Assembly: GCA_964501985.1 (NCBI GenBank)
Contig: CAZCVY010000091.1
Coordinates: forward strand, 1-24,960
DNA from: Bog-366 sp964501985
GTDB taxonomy: Bacteria; Acidobacteriota; Terriglobia; UBA7540
DNA: 24,960 nt
Direction of reading: 5' to 3'
In this document: positions 14,434 to 21,113 of the stretch, piece after piece
Position numbering within the stretch: the first letter of the stretch is position 1
How the letters are laid out: each line of letters starts with the position of its first letter
Position numbers and translations under genes: made by a program
The notes under the pieces: model-generated
Told to the model about the DNA's origin: nothing
The model's input: only the letters and a program-made list of their open reading frames with translations
Database searches by the model: none

Positions 14434-14595
14434 GCAAGCGTGCCGGGGCGCCGCGAGCACCCGTGATTATCAGTAAGTCACGCAGGTTCACGGTTCAATA
14501 GTCACCTCAACGCCGTGTTTGCCGGAGAGACGTGGAAAACGAGGGGGGGCATGTGGCTCCTCCTTTTCGGGAGAATTTCCTCGCCTTCGAAAAAC

Positions 14596-15081
14596 TTAGC
14601 CAGCTAGTGGCGAATCTGTGGCCGTAGCGGTCGTCGTCGAATTCTGGCGAATCACGCCGGACTCGTCGGTGTAGTAGTAGTTTGTGCCCGTCGAACTGCT
14701 AAGGGGAATGGCGGTTACTGAGTAGGAGTCAATGCGGCCGGCGGAGTCACTGTCGCCCGGCGTGTACGTAAAGCTGTATCCGCTCTTGGACCCAGCGGCC
14801 AAGACACTGTCGATCAGGCCAGCAGCGGTGGAAGTCGGGCTGCCTCCGGACGCCCCCATCGGACCGAGCGAAGCTATATCCCCGCTAAATCCCGAATTGA
14901 AAACGGATGAATAGGTACTCTCAGCGACGTTCAGCGTGCGCAGCGAACCCACGGCGGAGGCTTGGTTGGCAGCGACCCGAGAACGAAGCAGGTTCGGTAT
15001 GGCGATTGCCGAAATAATCAGAATAATCGCTATGACGATTAACAATTCGATTAACGAGAATCCGTTGGGTCCCTTTGTCAC
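14596..15081 (-). CDS. type IV pilin-like / pseudopilin protein
   Basis: A 161-residue prepilin. The N-terminus MTKGPNGFSLIELLIVIAII has the prepilin peptidase site G^FSLIE (cut after G7, with Glu at +5) followed by the hydrophobic assembly helix to about residue 30 (SAIAIPNLLRSR). The globular part (about 40-161) is rich in Ser, Thr, Gly and Ala and has few cysteines, so no disulfide-bounded D-region is seen. It could be a major pilin or a type II secretion pseudopilin; no pilus assembly genes are in the window to decide. The start is GTG at 15079-15081, chosen because AAAGGTGG (15087-15094) lies five bases upstream. It has its own promoter (15142-15170) carrying an inverted repeat. c-di-GMP proteins elsewhere in the window are possible regulators (inference). 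Confidence 0.87.
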   Translation of the reverse strand: MTKGPNGFSLIELLIVIAIILIISAIAIPNLLRSRVAANQASAVGSLRTLNVAESTYSSVFNSGFSGDIASLGPMGASGGSPTSTAAGLIDSVLAAGSKSGYSFTYTPGDSDSAGRIDSYSVTAIPLSSSTGTNYYYTDESGVIRQNSTTTATATDSPLAG

Positions 15082-15141
15082 TCAATCCACCTTTGGAGAC
15101 TTCAGTTGGTTTGAAACTCGGTCTCACGCCTGTGGTCCGGA

Positions 15142-15177
15142 ATTATACAAGCCGCGGAGTTCAAGAACAACTCCGCG
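15142..15177 (-). promoter_or_regulatory. pilin promoter with embedded inverted repeat
   Basis: Minus strand: -35 TTGTTC (15165-15170), 17-bp spacer, perfect -10 TATAAT (15142-15147). A perfect 9-bp inverted repeat, CGCGGAGTT (15153-15161) and AACTCCGCG (15169-15177), straddles the -35 and spacer. This placement fits an operator where bound protein would block or re-orient RNA polymerase. Confidence 0.6.
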
Positions 15178-15298
15178 CCACGCCCTTTCTCCGTTTGTAA
15201 GTGGTATATTTGCCGCCCGGAACCCGGCGGACAATTTCGCGGATTCGATTTCTGGCGAAGGCGGCCGAAGGATACGATGTGAATCTTGAGGGGCTGCG

Positions 15299-16381
15299 AT
15301 GAAACTGCGAGGGGTCAGCTATGACGTCGGGCGGGTGATGAGCGGCAATTGGCGGCCTCAGTTTGACCCGAATGTCGTCCACCGCGAACTCGGAATCATC
15401 AAAAACGATTTGCATTGCAATGCCGTCAGAATCTGCGGCCTCGATATCGAGCGCTTGATGATTGCCGCGGAAGATGCTCTGAAGCAGGGCCTGGAAGTGT
15501 GGCTATCGCCCGAGATGTGGGATAAAGGGCAGGAGAGAACACTTGCGTACGTCACGCGAGCGGCGGCGGCGGAGAAACTGCGGGATAAGTATCCGGAGCA
15601 ACTTGCGTTTCTCGTGGGCTCGGAACTCACCCTCTTTATGCAGGGGATTGTTCCGGGCAAAAGTGTGATGGAACGAATGGGCAGCCCGGCATCCCGGGAA
15701 ATCCTGAAGGCCGGAAAACACAACGCCCCGCTGAACGCATGGCTCACTCGGACAAGCCGCGCCGTCCGCGAGGTGTTTCACGGACGAGTTACTTATGCAT
15801 CGCTCGTGTGGGAGGCGGTTGATTGGCAATTGTTTGACGTGGTTGGGATCGATCATTATTGGGCCGCCCGCATTAAGGACCGATACCTCGAGATGCTCAA
15901 GCCATCCTTTGCTCACGGGAAGCCGGTGGTCATTACCGAATTCGGTTTCCGAACGTATCGAGGAGCCGACAGCTCGACTGACGGCTTGGCAGGTGACCTT
16001 ATTGATTACAGGCCGACCCCATCGGTGATGGGGAAATACCTCATCAACCTTGTCGCCTCATCTCTATTCGGAATGCAGTTGCCTCCTCCGCGAATGCGGC
16101 TGAAAAAGGGGAATTATGTCCGCGACGAAGAATGGCAAGCGAGGGCCCTCGTCGATCAACTGCGTACCCTGGACACCGCAGGCGTAGAAGGCGCGTTCAT
16201 CATGACCTTTGTTTCTCCCACGTCTCCCCATAACGACAATCCCGCGCTTGACTTGGATATGAACAGCTATAGCCTGGTGAAGACCTATGAAGGAACCAGG
16301 CGCGGCGCCACCTACCCCGATCTGCAGTGGGAGACCAAGAAATCGTTCTATGCCGTGGAGGAATTCTATGGCCATTTGTAG
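15299..16381 (+). CDS. TIM-barrel glycosidase-like protein (clan GH-A fold), function unknown
   Basis: 360 residues, no signal peptide. The pattern suggests a glycoside hydrolase-like barrel: RGVSYDVGRVMSGNWRP at the first strand, NAVRICGLDI, EVWLSPEMWD, FLVGSELTLF with E109 at the acid/base position, VVGIDHYWAA, and VVITEFGFRTY with E214 at the nucleophile position. The two Glu residues on late-barrel strands are the hallmark of clan GH-A. From memory, close relatives are often labelled 'abortive infection protein' in databases without evidence I can check; I would not rely on that label. The start ATG at 15299 has GAGGGG at 15288-15293. It is divergent from the pilin gene, with 217 bp between. 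Fold likely, substrate unknown; a degenerate or cytoplasmic role is possible. Confidence 0.7.
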   Translation: MKLRGVSYDVGRVMSGNWRPQFDPNVVHRELGIIKNDLHCNAVRICGLDIERLMIAAEDALKQGLEVWLSPEMWDKGQERTLAYVTRAAAAEKLRDKYPEQLAFLVGSELTLFMQGIVPGKSVMERMGSPASREILKAGKHNAPLNAWLTRTSRAVREVFHGRVTYASLVWEAVDWQLFDVVGIDHYWAARIKDRYLEMLKPSFAHGKPVVITEFGFRTYRGADSSTDGLAGDLIDYRPTPSVMGKYLINLVASSLFGMQLPPPRMRLKKGNYVRDEEWQARALVDQLRTLDTAGVEGAFIMTFVSPTSPHNDNPALDLDMNSYSLVKTYEGTRRGATYPDLQWETKKSFYAVEEFYGHL

Positions 16382-16487
16382 CGTCGGACCACCGCATCTG
16401 GGGTCCGCGGCACTTCCGTCGAAACCTCGATGGTTACTGACGTGCGGTGAGGTGGCCACTTGGCATACATTGCGCGTGGCAAGAATG

Positions 16488-16552
16488 CCTCTGTACCTCA
16501 GTGTCTCTGTGGTTGAAGGAAATGAAACCACTGAGGCACTGAAGCACAGAGG
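16488..16552. repeat. palindromic element (CTCTGTG/CAGTGGTT type)
   Basis: Left arm starts CCTCTGTACCTCAGTG (from 16488, to 16514) and pairs with 16525-16552, ending ACTGAAGCACAGAGG; about 22 of 26 positions pair around GAAGGAAATG. It lies 107 bp after the glycosidase-like gene and may serve as its transcript end. Confidence 0.65.
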
Positions 16553-16711
16553 GTCCGAACCTCTCCCTCCCGATTCGGACTAATTCGCCAGCGATTTTGT
16601 CCGGATCACAAGTGATTCTGTCCGACCCAGAAGGCCTGGTCAATTTGTCCCTGCCAACCCCGGCGGCAACCTCTTGGATTCGCATAGTTTATAATGTAGG
16701 CTCGAATTATC

Positions 16712-16739
16712 TTGACAAGATAGATAGCCATGCTATACT
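16712..16739 (+). promoter_or_regulatory. strong sigma70-type promoter with no protein gene behind it
   Basis: Consensus -35 TTGACA (16712-16717), 16-bp spacer ending in the extended -10 TGC, and -10 TATACT (16734-16739). It is one of the best promoter matches in the window. Transcription would start near 16746 and run into a region with no credible coding sequence. Confidence 0.6.
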
Positions 16740-16745
16740 AGGCGC

Positions 16746-16965
16746 TGAGGCCAGCGGACGCCAGCGAAGCGGAGGGAAGAGGCGAGCCAGGCGAATGCCG
16801 GGAGGCAGTACGGATGATGGCCATTGGCCAACACCCATCGCCACTCGACGCCTCAGGTCCAAATCTTGACCGCAGGTGCAACTTCTGGGCAGGCAGACCT
16901 AAGGCGATCAAACCTGGGCGAAAGCATTACCGAGCCGGTTCAGGCCGGAGATGCCGCCGCAGAAA
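16746..16965 (+). ncRNA. candidate non-coding RNA, class not recognised
   Basis: Inferred from the strong promoter ending at 16739 and the lack of a protein downstream. The start of the transcript has CTGAGGC (about 16745-16751) that can pair with GCCTCAG (about 16851-16857), enclosing smaller hairpins such as TGGCCATTGGCCA. GCCAGCG is repeated near the 5' end. I find no match to RNase P, tmRNA, SRP, 6S or a riboswitch I know. The 3' end is arbitrary; transcription could continue through the repeat block to about 17340. Confidence 0.3.
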
Positions 16966-17320
16966 AGATGTCAAAAATGAAGGTTCATCCGGCGATATGT
17001 ATGAAAATACGAGGCTGATGAACAGAACATCGATCGACGAAACACGCGTGGTCGATCAAACTGGAGCAGCTTTAACCCCGCGATGGGCGGTTTTGGAGCC
17101 GTGCGAAAACAATCATCACGAAAGACGGCGGAACTACAAGACAGGTCCGCCCTCCGAACGCTGGGCAGAAAAAAGAATTCCTTTTTATACGTTCGAAGCC
17201 GGAATGTGTATGAAAACAAAGGACCGCAGTACACAATGCCCGAATAAAAACAGACATTTAGATCTTAATTTTCCGACATTTTCGAATAAACGACGCCCAT
17301 TTTGCACAAAAATGCAGTTT
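16961..17320 (+). repeat. repeat block A-B, left copy (inverted partner at 24545-24960)
   Basis: Part A (16961-17018) shares AGAAAAxATGTCA and CGATATxxATGAAAA with the reverse complement of the window's last 50 bases. Part B (17163-17320) is strongly alike to the reverse complement of 24545-24686: GTTCGAAGCCGGAATGT, ATGAAAACAAAGGA and ACACAATGCCCGAATA are identical, roughly 85% over 120 bp by eye. The A-to-B order is the same in both copies, but the DNA between A and B is unrelated. Confidence 0.75.
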
Positions 17321-17413
17321 TGCGATGACAAGATGACAATTTGTTGGGGCAATCCAGTTTTTTGCAGGTTTCCACCCGCGCCGAGAACTTGGGGCGCCGA
17401 TGCGGGGCGGGGA

Positions 17414-17506
17414 CGTAGCGCAAGGCCCGCACGTCGGCCTTGCGGCTTTTCGGCATCGGGGCCCGGGGAAAGAGCCGCAGGGCCGGAGAGCGGGCCTTGC
17501 GCTACG
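17414..17506. repeat. 93-bp palindromic element downstream of cca
   Basis: Perfect outer arms CGTAGCGCAAGGCCCG (17414-17429) and CGGGCCTTGCGCTACG (17491-17506). The inside continues as an imperfect inverted repeat (CGGCCTTGCGGCT against AGCCGCAGGGCCGG). It begins 55 bp after the cca stop and could end or protect the xer-cca message; there is no U-run. The sequence type differs from the elements at 10-13 kb. Confidence 0.75.
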
Positions 17507-17561
17507 CTCGCGGGGAGGACAGGGGGGCACTCGTGGCCCGACAAAAGGTCACCGCTCCAAC

Positions 17562-19178
17562 TCAATGCCTCCTGAGCTTCCTTCCGATCCTGGCGGGAGG
17601 GGTTGCTCGTGGAGCGGGACGGGGAGTAGCAGGCGGCGGTGCGGGGGCATTCCCCGGTTTCGGGCCGCTCTTTGCTATTGGCTTCCCCGCCGCAGCCGGC
17701 CGGTTGAGGGCCGAGGCCGTGGCTTCGTGACCCTTGTGGGGGTGAGAAGCAGATGTCACTGCGGCCGATTCCCTGCCCTTCTTGTGGGCTCCCGGCGATC
17801 CCGCATCCTTCCCTTTCTTCGGCGGGTGGACGGGCGGTGGCGGAGGCGGTGGGGGTTCTTCAATTCCGGCCAGCTCGTGCAACTCCTTCATGAGCTGCGC
17901 GTGGGACTTGATCTTTCCGTCCAGTTGCAGGGCGAAGATTTTGGAGAGAATCCGGTCAAATTCCGGTCCGGACTTGACTCCCATGGACTGCAATTCCGCG
18001 CGAGGCAGCCGAGCGTGAATATCCGGGAACTTGAACAAGTAGCTCTTAATCCGGTTCTGAACTTTGGCGCTTTTGGTGTTGGCGAGCAGGTACAACAACA
18101 AGGGTTGCGGGTGCGGCGAAAGGAGAGAATAGACCTGGCTGGGCAGCTCAGCGCGGGCGGTCCCCAGCACGCGATCGAGTTTCTTGGCCTCTTGCTCAAA
18201 GCCAAGCGCCAGCTTGATGGCCTTGCTCTCTCCAACTATTTGCTTGGCCAGGCGAGCTTTGTGCTCTGCTCCCAACTTCTCAACGAGAATGTGAAAGTTC
18301 AGCAGGAAGGGATCGGCGCCCGGGGCGTTTTGGAGCACGCTGCGAATGCGCGCAAAGCGGTCGTAGGACAGATGCACCGAGGCGAGCTTCTTATCCAAGC
18401 CGCCGAGGAGCTTCTGGTCAGCAAGCATTTTGAGAACGCGCCCGGGCTGGTCCTCGTGCAGAATTGCCGCCAACTCGCGCGACTGCTGTGCGGCATCCAG
18501 GCGTTCCCAAGCGCCTTCGGCGATGGCGGCGTCAAACCAGCGCTGGGTGCGCTCGTCCGGCTTGAATTCAAGCCGCAATCCCAGCCGCAGCAAACGGTAA
18601 ATGCGGGAGGGATCGTCAAGAAAGCCGCGGGATTGGAGGGCGCGGATTTCGTGCCGCTCGATGTCGCCGGCGCCGTTGGTAGGATCAAGCAAAAGGCCGC
18701 GGGAGTTGGGGTGAAGCGAAACTGCCATGGCGTTGATGGCAAAGTCGCGGCGTTTCAGATCCTCGAAGACCGTCGCGGGGCGGACTTCTGGCCGGCCGGG
18801 GCGGGTGTAAATCTCCTCCCGGCACATTCCCAGCTCCGCGCGCACGCCGTTCGAAAACAGCAGCTCGGCGGAGTTCGAGCGTTCGTCAAGGTCATAGTAT
18901 TCGAGCACGAGGGGCGAGTCATCCGCCAGTCCCCGCCCGCCCCGAGAAGGTTTCGTAGAAGCGGCACTGGGTATGGCGCGCAGCATGCGCTGCGGCGGGC
19001 CCTCGACGATAAAATCGAGGTCGCGAACAACCTGCTGGCCGTAGGTGAGGTCGCGAACGGCGCCGCCCCCGAGATAAAGATTCGAACCCTGCTCGGCCGC
19101 CAAACGGCTGATCAGGGTGAGCACCGCAAACTGCTCCGGGGAGAGCCGGCTTTCCATCAGGAAGTTGTAATCGCTCAT
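17562..19178 (-). CDS. CCA tRNA nucleotidyltransferase / poly(A) polymerase family protein with disordered tail
   Basis: A class II nucleotidyltransferase of the family that adds or repairs CCA at tRNA 3' ends. Motifs: LYLGGGAVRDL with VRDLDFIVEG (catalytic D53 and D55), RRDFAINAMAVSL (motif B), RDDPSRIYRLLRLGLRLEF-like text seen as FLDDPSRIYRLLRLGLRLEF (motif D/neck), then a helical body to about residue 440. The last ~95 residues are a low-complexity tail: a run of seven prolines, then Lys/Ala/Pro/His-rich sequence ending RIGRKLRRH. Typical CCA enzymes are about 400-450 residues, so this is an added basic disordered extension that might bind RNA. Whether it adds C, A or both cannot be decided by eye; some relatives are A-adding only or poly(A) polymerases. 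It follows xer by 36 bp on the same strand. Confidence 0.85.
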   Translation of the reverse strand: MSDYNFLMESRLSPEQFAVLTLISRLAAEQGSNLYLGGGAVRDLTYGQQVVRDLDFIVEGPPQRMLRAIPSAASTKPSRGGRGLADDSPLVLEYYDLDERSNSAELLFSNGVRAELGMCREEIYTRPGRPEVRPATVFEDLKRRDFAINAMAVSLHPNSRGLLLDPTNGAGDIERHEIRALQSRGFLDDPSRIYRLLRLGLRLEFKPDERTQRWFDAAIAEGAWERLDAAQQSRELAAILHEDQPGRVLKMLADQKLLGGLDKKLASVHLSYDRFARIRSVLQNAPGADPFLLNFHILVEKLGAEHKARLAKQIVGESKAIKLALGFEQEAKKLDRVLGTARAELPSQVYSLLSPHPQPLLLYLLANTKSAKVQNRIKSYLFKFPDIHARLPRAELQSMGVKSGPEFDRILSKIFALQLDGKIKSHAQLMKELHELAGIEEPPPPPPPPVHPPKKGKDAGSPGAHKKGRESAAVTSASHPHKGHEATASALNRPAAAGKPIAKSGPKPGNAPAPPPATPRPAPRATPPARIGRKLRRH

Positions 19179-19214
19179 GGCTTTCGGCTTCCAGCGTTCT
19201 CCCGGGCCTCGAAT

Positions 19215-20324
19215 TCAGGCTCGAGGGTGATGCGATTGATAAACCTGCTTCAACCGCTCTTTAAGCACGTGCGTGTAAATCTGGGTCGTGGAGATGTCAC
19301 TGTGGCCCAACATCAGTTGAATGGACCGCAAATCCGCGCCGCGCTCAAGCAAATGCGTGGCAAACGAGTGCCGCACGAGGTGCGGAGTGATTCCATTGGG
19401 CAGTCCGGCGCGAAGCCCATAGGCGGCCAGGATTTTCCAAAACCCCACGCGCGAAAGGCCTCCGCCCCGGTGGTTCAAGAAGAGGCAGGGGGATTGGCGC
19501 TTCCCCGCAAGAGCGGCCCTTCCGCCATGAAGGTATGCCTCGACGGCGCGCAATGCCGACTTGCCCACAGGGATCAGGCGTTCCTTGTTGCCCTTGCCCA
19601 GGCAGCGGATAATACCCAGACCCATTTCGAAGTCCGCGGGGGCCACGTGGATAAGTTCAGAGACCCGCATTCCCGTGGCGTAAAGCAATTCGAGCATCGC
19701 CTTATCGCGCAACCCGGTGGGAGTGGAGACATCTGGCAGCGCCAGCAGCCGCTCAACTTCCTCTGCGGTAAGGTACCTGGGCAGGGACTGATCGAGCTTG
19801 GGTGCCTCAATATCGACAGTGGGGTCACTCGCGAGGCGTCCCTCCCGCACCAGAAACCGGAAAAGGCTGCGCAAAGCAACCAAGTGCCGGGCGACCGAGC
19901 GCGCGCCCAAGCCCCGGTCATAGAGCCTCTTCAGGAACTGCCGGATGTCGTCGCGATCAACCGCTTCGGGGGATTTTCCCATTTTCTGGAGAAAGAGCGA
20001 GAACTCGGCGAGGTCGCGGCGGTAACTCTCGATGCTATTCGCCGCCAGACCCTTCTCAACGCGCGCAAAATCAAGAAAAAGAGCAACTTCGTTGGCGACC
20101 GGTGGGGGCGGCGAAACAGCCTGCGGGGGAGGAATCTCGGTCCCCACGGCGGACAGGGGTGGGCGAGCGGAAGTCGTCCCGAACGATGCTCGGTGTAGCT
20201 GTAAACGACTTGACATGTTCGGCAAAGGGGAACGAATCTTCAATTCAGCGCCATGCGGGAGGAGTTGGACGTTCGGAAGCAACCCTCCGCGCTCGGGGAA
20301 GGGCGTCAAAAGTCGTGTCCTCAA
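19215..20324 (-). CDS. tyrosine recombinase of the XerC/XerD type
   Basis: Site-specific recombinase. The core N-terminal SAM-like domain begins at NEVALFLDFARVEKGLAANS and the catalytic domain follows; visible catalytic motifs are ATGMRVSEL (Arg I), GKGNKERLIPVG (Lys), HLVRHSFATHL (HxxR) and LGHSDISTTQIYTHV (His and the nucleophile Tyr). XerC/XerD resolve chromosome dimers at dif; which of the two this is cannot be settled, but it is chromosomal and in an operon with cca, not next to a phage or integron. The frame begins with TTG at 20324 and carries ~75 residues, rich in Pro and Leu, before the known domain. ATG at 20216 or a later GTG is also possible. A promoter (20342-20370) lies before the TTG. 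Confidence 0.88.
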   Translation of the reverse strand: MRTRLLTPFPERGGLLPNVQLLPHGAELKIRSPLPNMSSRLQLHRASFGTTSARPPLSAVGTEIPPPQAVSPPPPVANEVALFLDFARVEKGLAANSIESYRRDLAEFSLFLQKMGKSPEAVDRDDIRQFLKRLYDRGLGARSVARHLVALRSLFRFLVREGRLASDPTVDIEAPKLDQSLPRYLTAEEVERLLALPDVSTPTGLRDKAMLELLYATGMRVSELIHVAPADFEMGLGIIRCLGKGNKERLIPVGKSALRAVEAYLHGGRAALAGKRQSPCLFLNHRGGGLSRVGFWKILAAYGLRAGLPNGITPHLVRHSFATHLLERGADLRSIQLMLGHSDISTTQIYTHVLKERLKQVYQSHHPRA

Positions 20325-20341
20325 GGATATATAAGGATTGT

Positions 20342-20370
20342 TTTATCAACAATTTAGGAGCATCTCTCAA
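20342..20370 (-). promoter_or_regulatory. putative promoter of the xer-cca operon
   Basis: Minus strand: TTGAGA (20365-20370), 17-bp spacer, GATAAA (20342-20347). It is divergent from the promoter at 20400-20427. Confidence 0.4.
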
Positions 20371-20399
20371 GAAGGCGCCCTAACTCGACGTTGAATTAC

Positions 20400-20427
20400 T
20401 TGACAGGCTCGACCCGCGCCCTATACT
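20400..20427 (+). promoter_or_regulatory. promoter of the gene at 20445
   Basis: Consensus -35 TTGACA (20400-20405), 16-bp spacer, -10 TATACT (20422-20427). Same arrangement as the orphan promoter at 16712-16739. The transcript would start near 20434. Confidence 0.6.
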
Positions 20428-20444
20428 AGCACAAGCTATTTTCC

Positions 20445-21029
20445 GTGGCCAAGTGCCATTTGACATTATTACGTTTCGATGACGAATTATTTATGAAAGA
20501 CGCTATATCCTCAACTCGGAAGCGCGTGGTTGTCCGAAGACTCGATAAGAGCCTGATCAAGGGCTTCATCGACCCCAAAGGGTATCTGGAGAGCGAGGTT
20601 GGCCTGTTGGACCGCGACGGACGACTGGTCCACATCGCGATGCACGACATCAAGGCGGTGTTTTTTGTCCGGGATTTCGACGGCAACCCGGATCGGGCGG
20701 AACGGAAGATTTTCCGGAGCCGCCCCAGGTTGGCTGGCCTATGGGTGCGGATGACCTTCAAGGATGCGGAGGTCCTGGAAGCGATTCTTCCCAACAACCT
20801 TCTCGAAGTTGACCCGACAGGATTTCTGGTCACCCCACCCGACGTCTACTCCAATAACCTCCGCATCTTCATTCCTCGCACGGCGCTCACGGAAATGGAA
20901 GTGTTGGGCGTGATCACCGACGGAGTGGTAAAGCGCATGTCACAGCGCGCCGCCCATGCGCGAGCGGCAACGACGGGTAATCAGCAGTTCGGCTTATTTG
21001 CGGCGGCGATCCCACAAGAGAAGAAATAA
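20445..21029 (+). CDS. uncharacterised protein, 194 residues
   Basis: Not assigned to a family I can name with certainty. The sequence looks structured and coding: RKRVVVRRLDKSLIKGFID, LESEVGLLDRDGRLVHIAMH, DIKAVFFVRDFDGNPDRAER, a central LWVRMTFKDAEVLEAILPNN, then SNNLRIFIPRTALTEMEVLG. It reads as alternating beta strands with a domain that may be PilZ-like or a small barrel; similar proteins are, as I recall, frequent in Acidobacteriota. No signal peptide or membrane segment is seen. The start is uncertain: GTG at 20445 lies about 11 nt after the predicted transcript start, while ATG at 20493 (MKDAISSTRKR) gives a tidier N-terminus; neither has a ribosome site. It is divergent from xer and converges on the response regulator gene. 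Confidence 0.75.
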   Translation: MAKCHLTLLRFDDELFMKDAISSTRKRVVVRRLDKSLIKGFIDPKGYLESEVGLLDRDGRLVHIAMHDIKAVFFVRDFDGNPDRAERKIFRSRPRLAGLWVRMTFKDAEVLEAILPNNLLEVDPTGFLVTPPDVYSNNLRIFIPRTALTEMEVLGVITDGVVKRMSQRAAHARAATTGNQQFGLFAAAIPQEKK

Positions 21030-21035
21030 CAGTCT

Positions 21036-21076
21036 TACTTAATATATATATTAGTATTATGATTTATATAAAAATG
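21036..21076. other. AT-rich island between convergent genes
   Basis: About 40 bp almost free of G and C, including the palindrome AATATATATATT, in an otherwise GC-rich region. It is followed by a small hairpin CCCCGA...TTCGGG. It could serve as a two-way transcript end or be a protein-binding site. Confidence 0.4.
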
Positions 21077-21113
21077 CCCCGAGAGGGTATTCGGGTTCAA
21101 TCCTCATCCCGTT

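Larger units (their letters stand above)
16382..17561. other. 1.2 kb region without a convincing gene
   Basis: Between the glycosidase-like gene and the end of cca. It contains, in order: a palindrome (16488-16552), two direct repeats GATTYTGTCCG (16593-16603, 16614-16624), a strong promoter (16712-16739), a GC-rich candidate RNA (from 16746), an AT-richer repeat block (16961-17320) that recurs inverted near 24.5-24.96 kb, and a long palindrome (17414-17506). Open frames of 90 and 253 codons cross it, but they run through the repeats, resemble nothing I know and have no ribosome sites. Confidence 0.6.

Noticed and set aside
17163..17320. Conserved peptide between the two B repeats (frame with YTFEAGM, MKTK, TQCPN)
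   Set aside because: The frame is similar in both copies, but substitutions between them hit second codon positions at least as often as third positions, which is not the pattern of a conserved protein. The right copy also lacks a convincing start.
16814..17575. A 253-codon frame after the orphan promoter
   Set aside because: It crosses two repeat elements, has no ribosome site and no recognisable domain. Cys/Arg-rich composition changes along its length with the repeats.
17400..20198. A 932-codon open frame on the plus strand
   Set aside because: It runs antisense through cca and most of xer, both of which have clear catalytic motifs. It is a shadow frame in GC-rich DNA.
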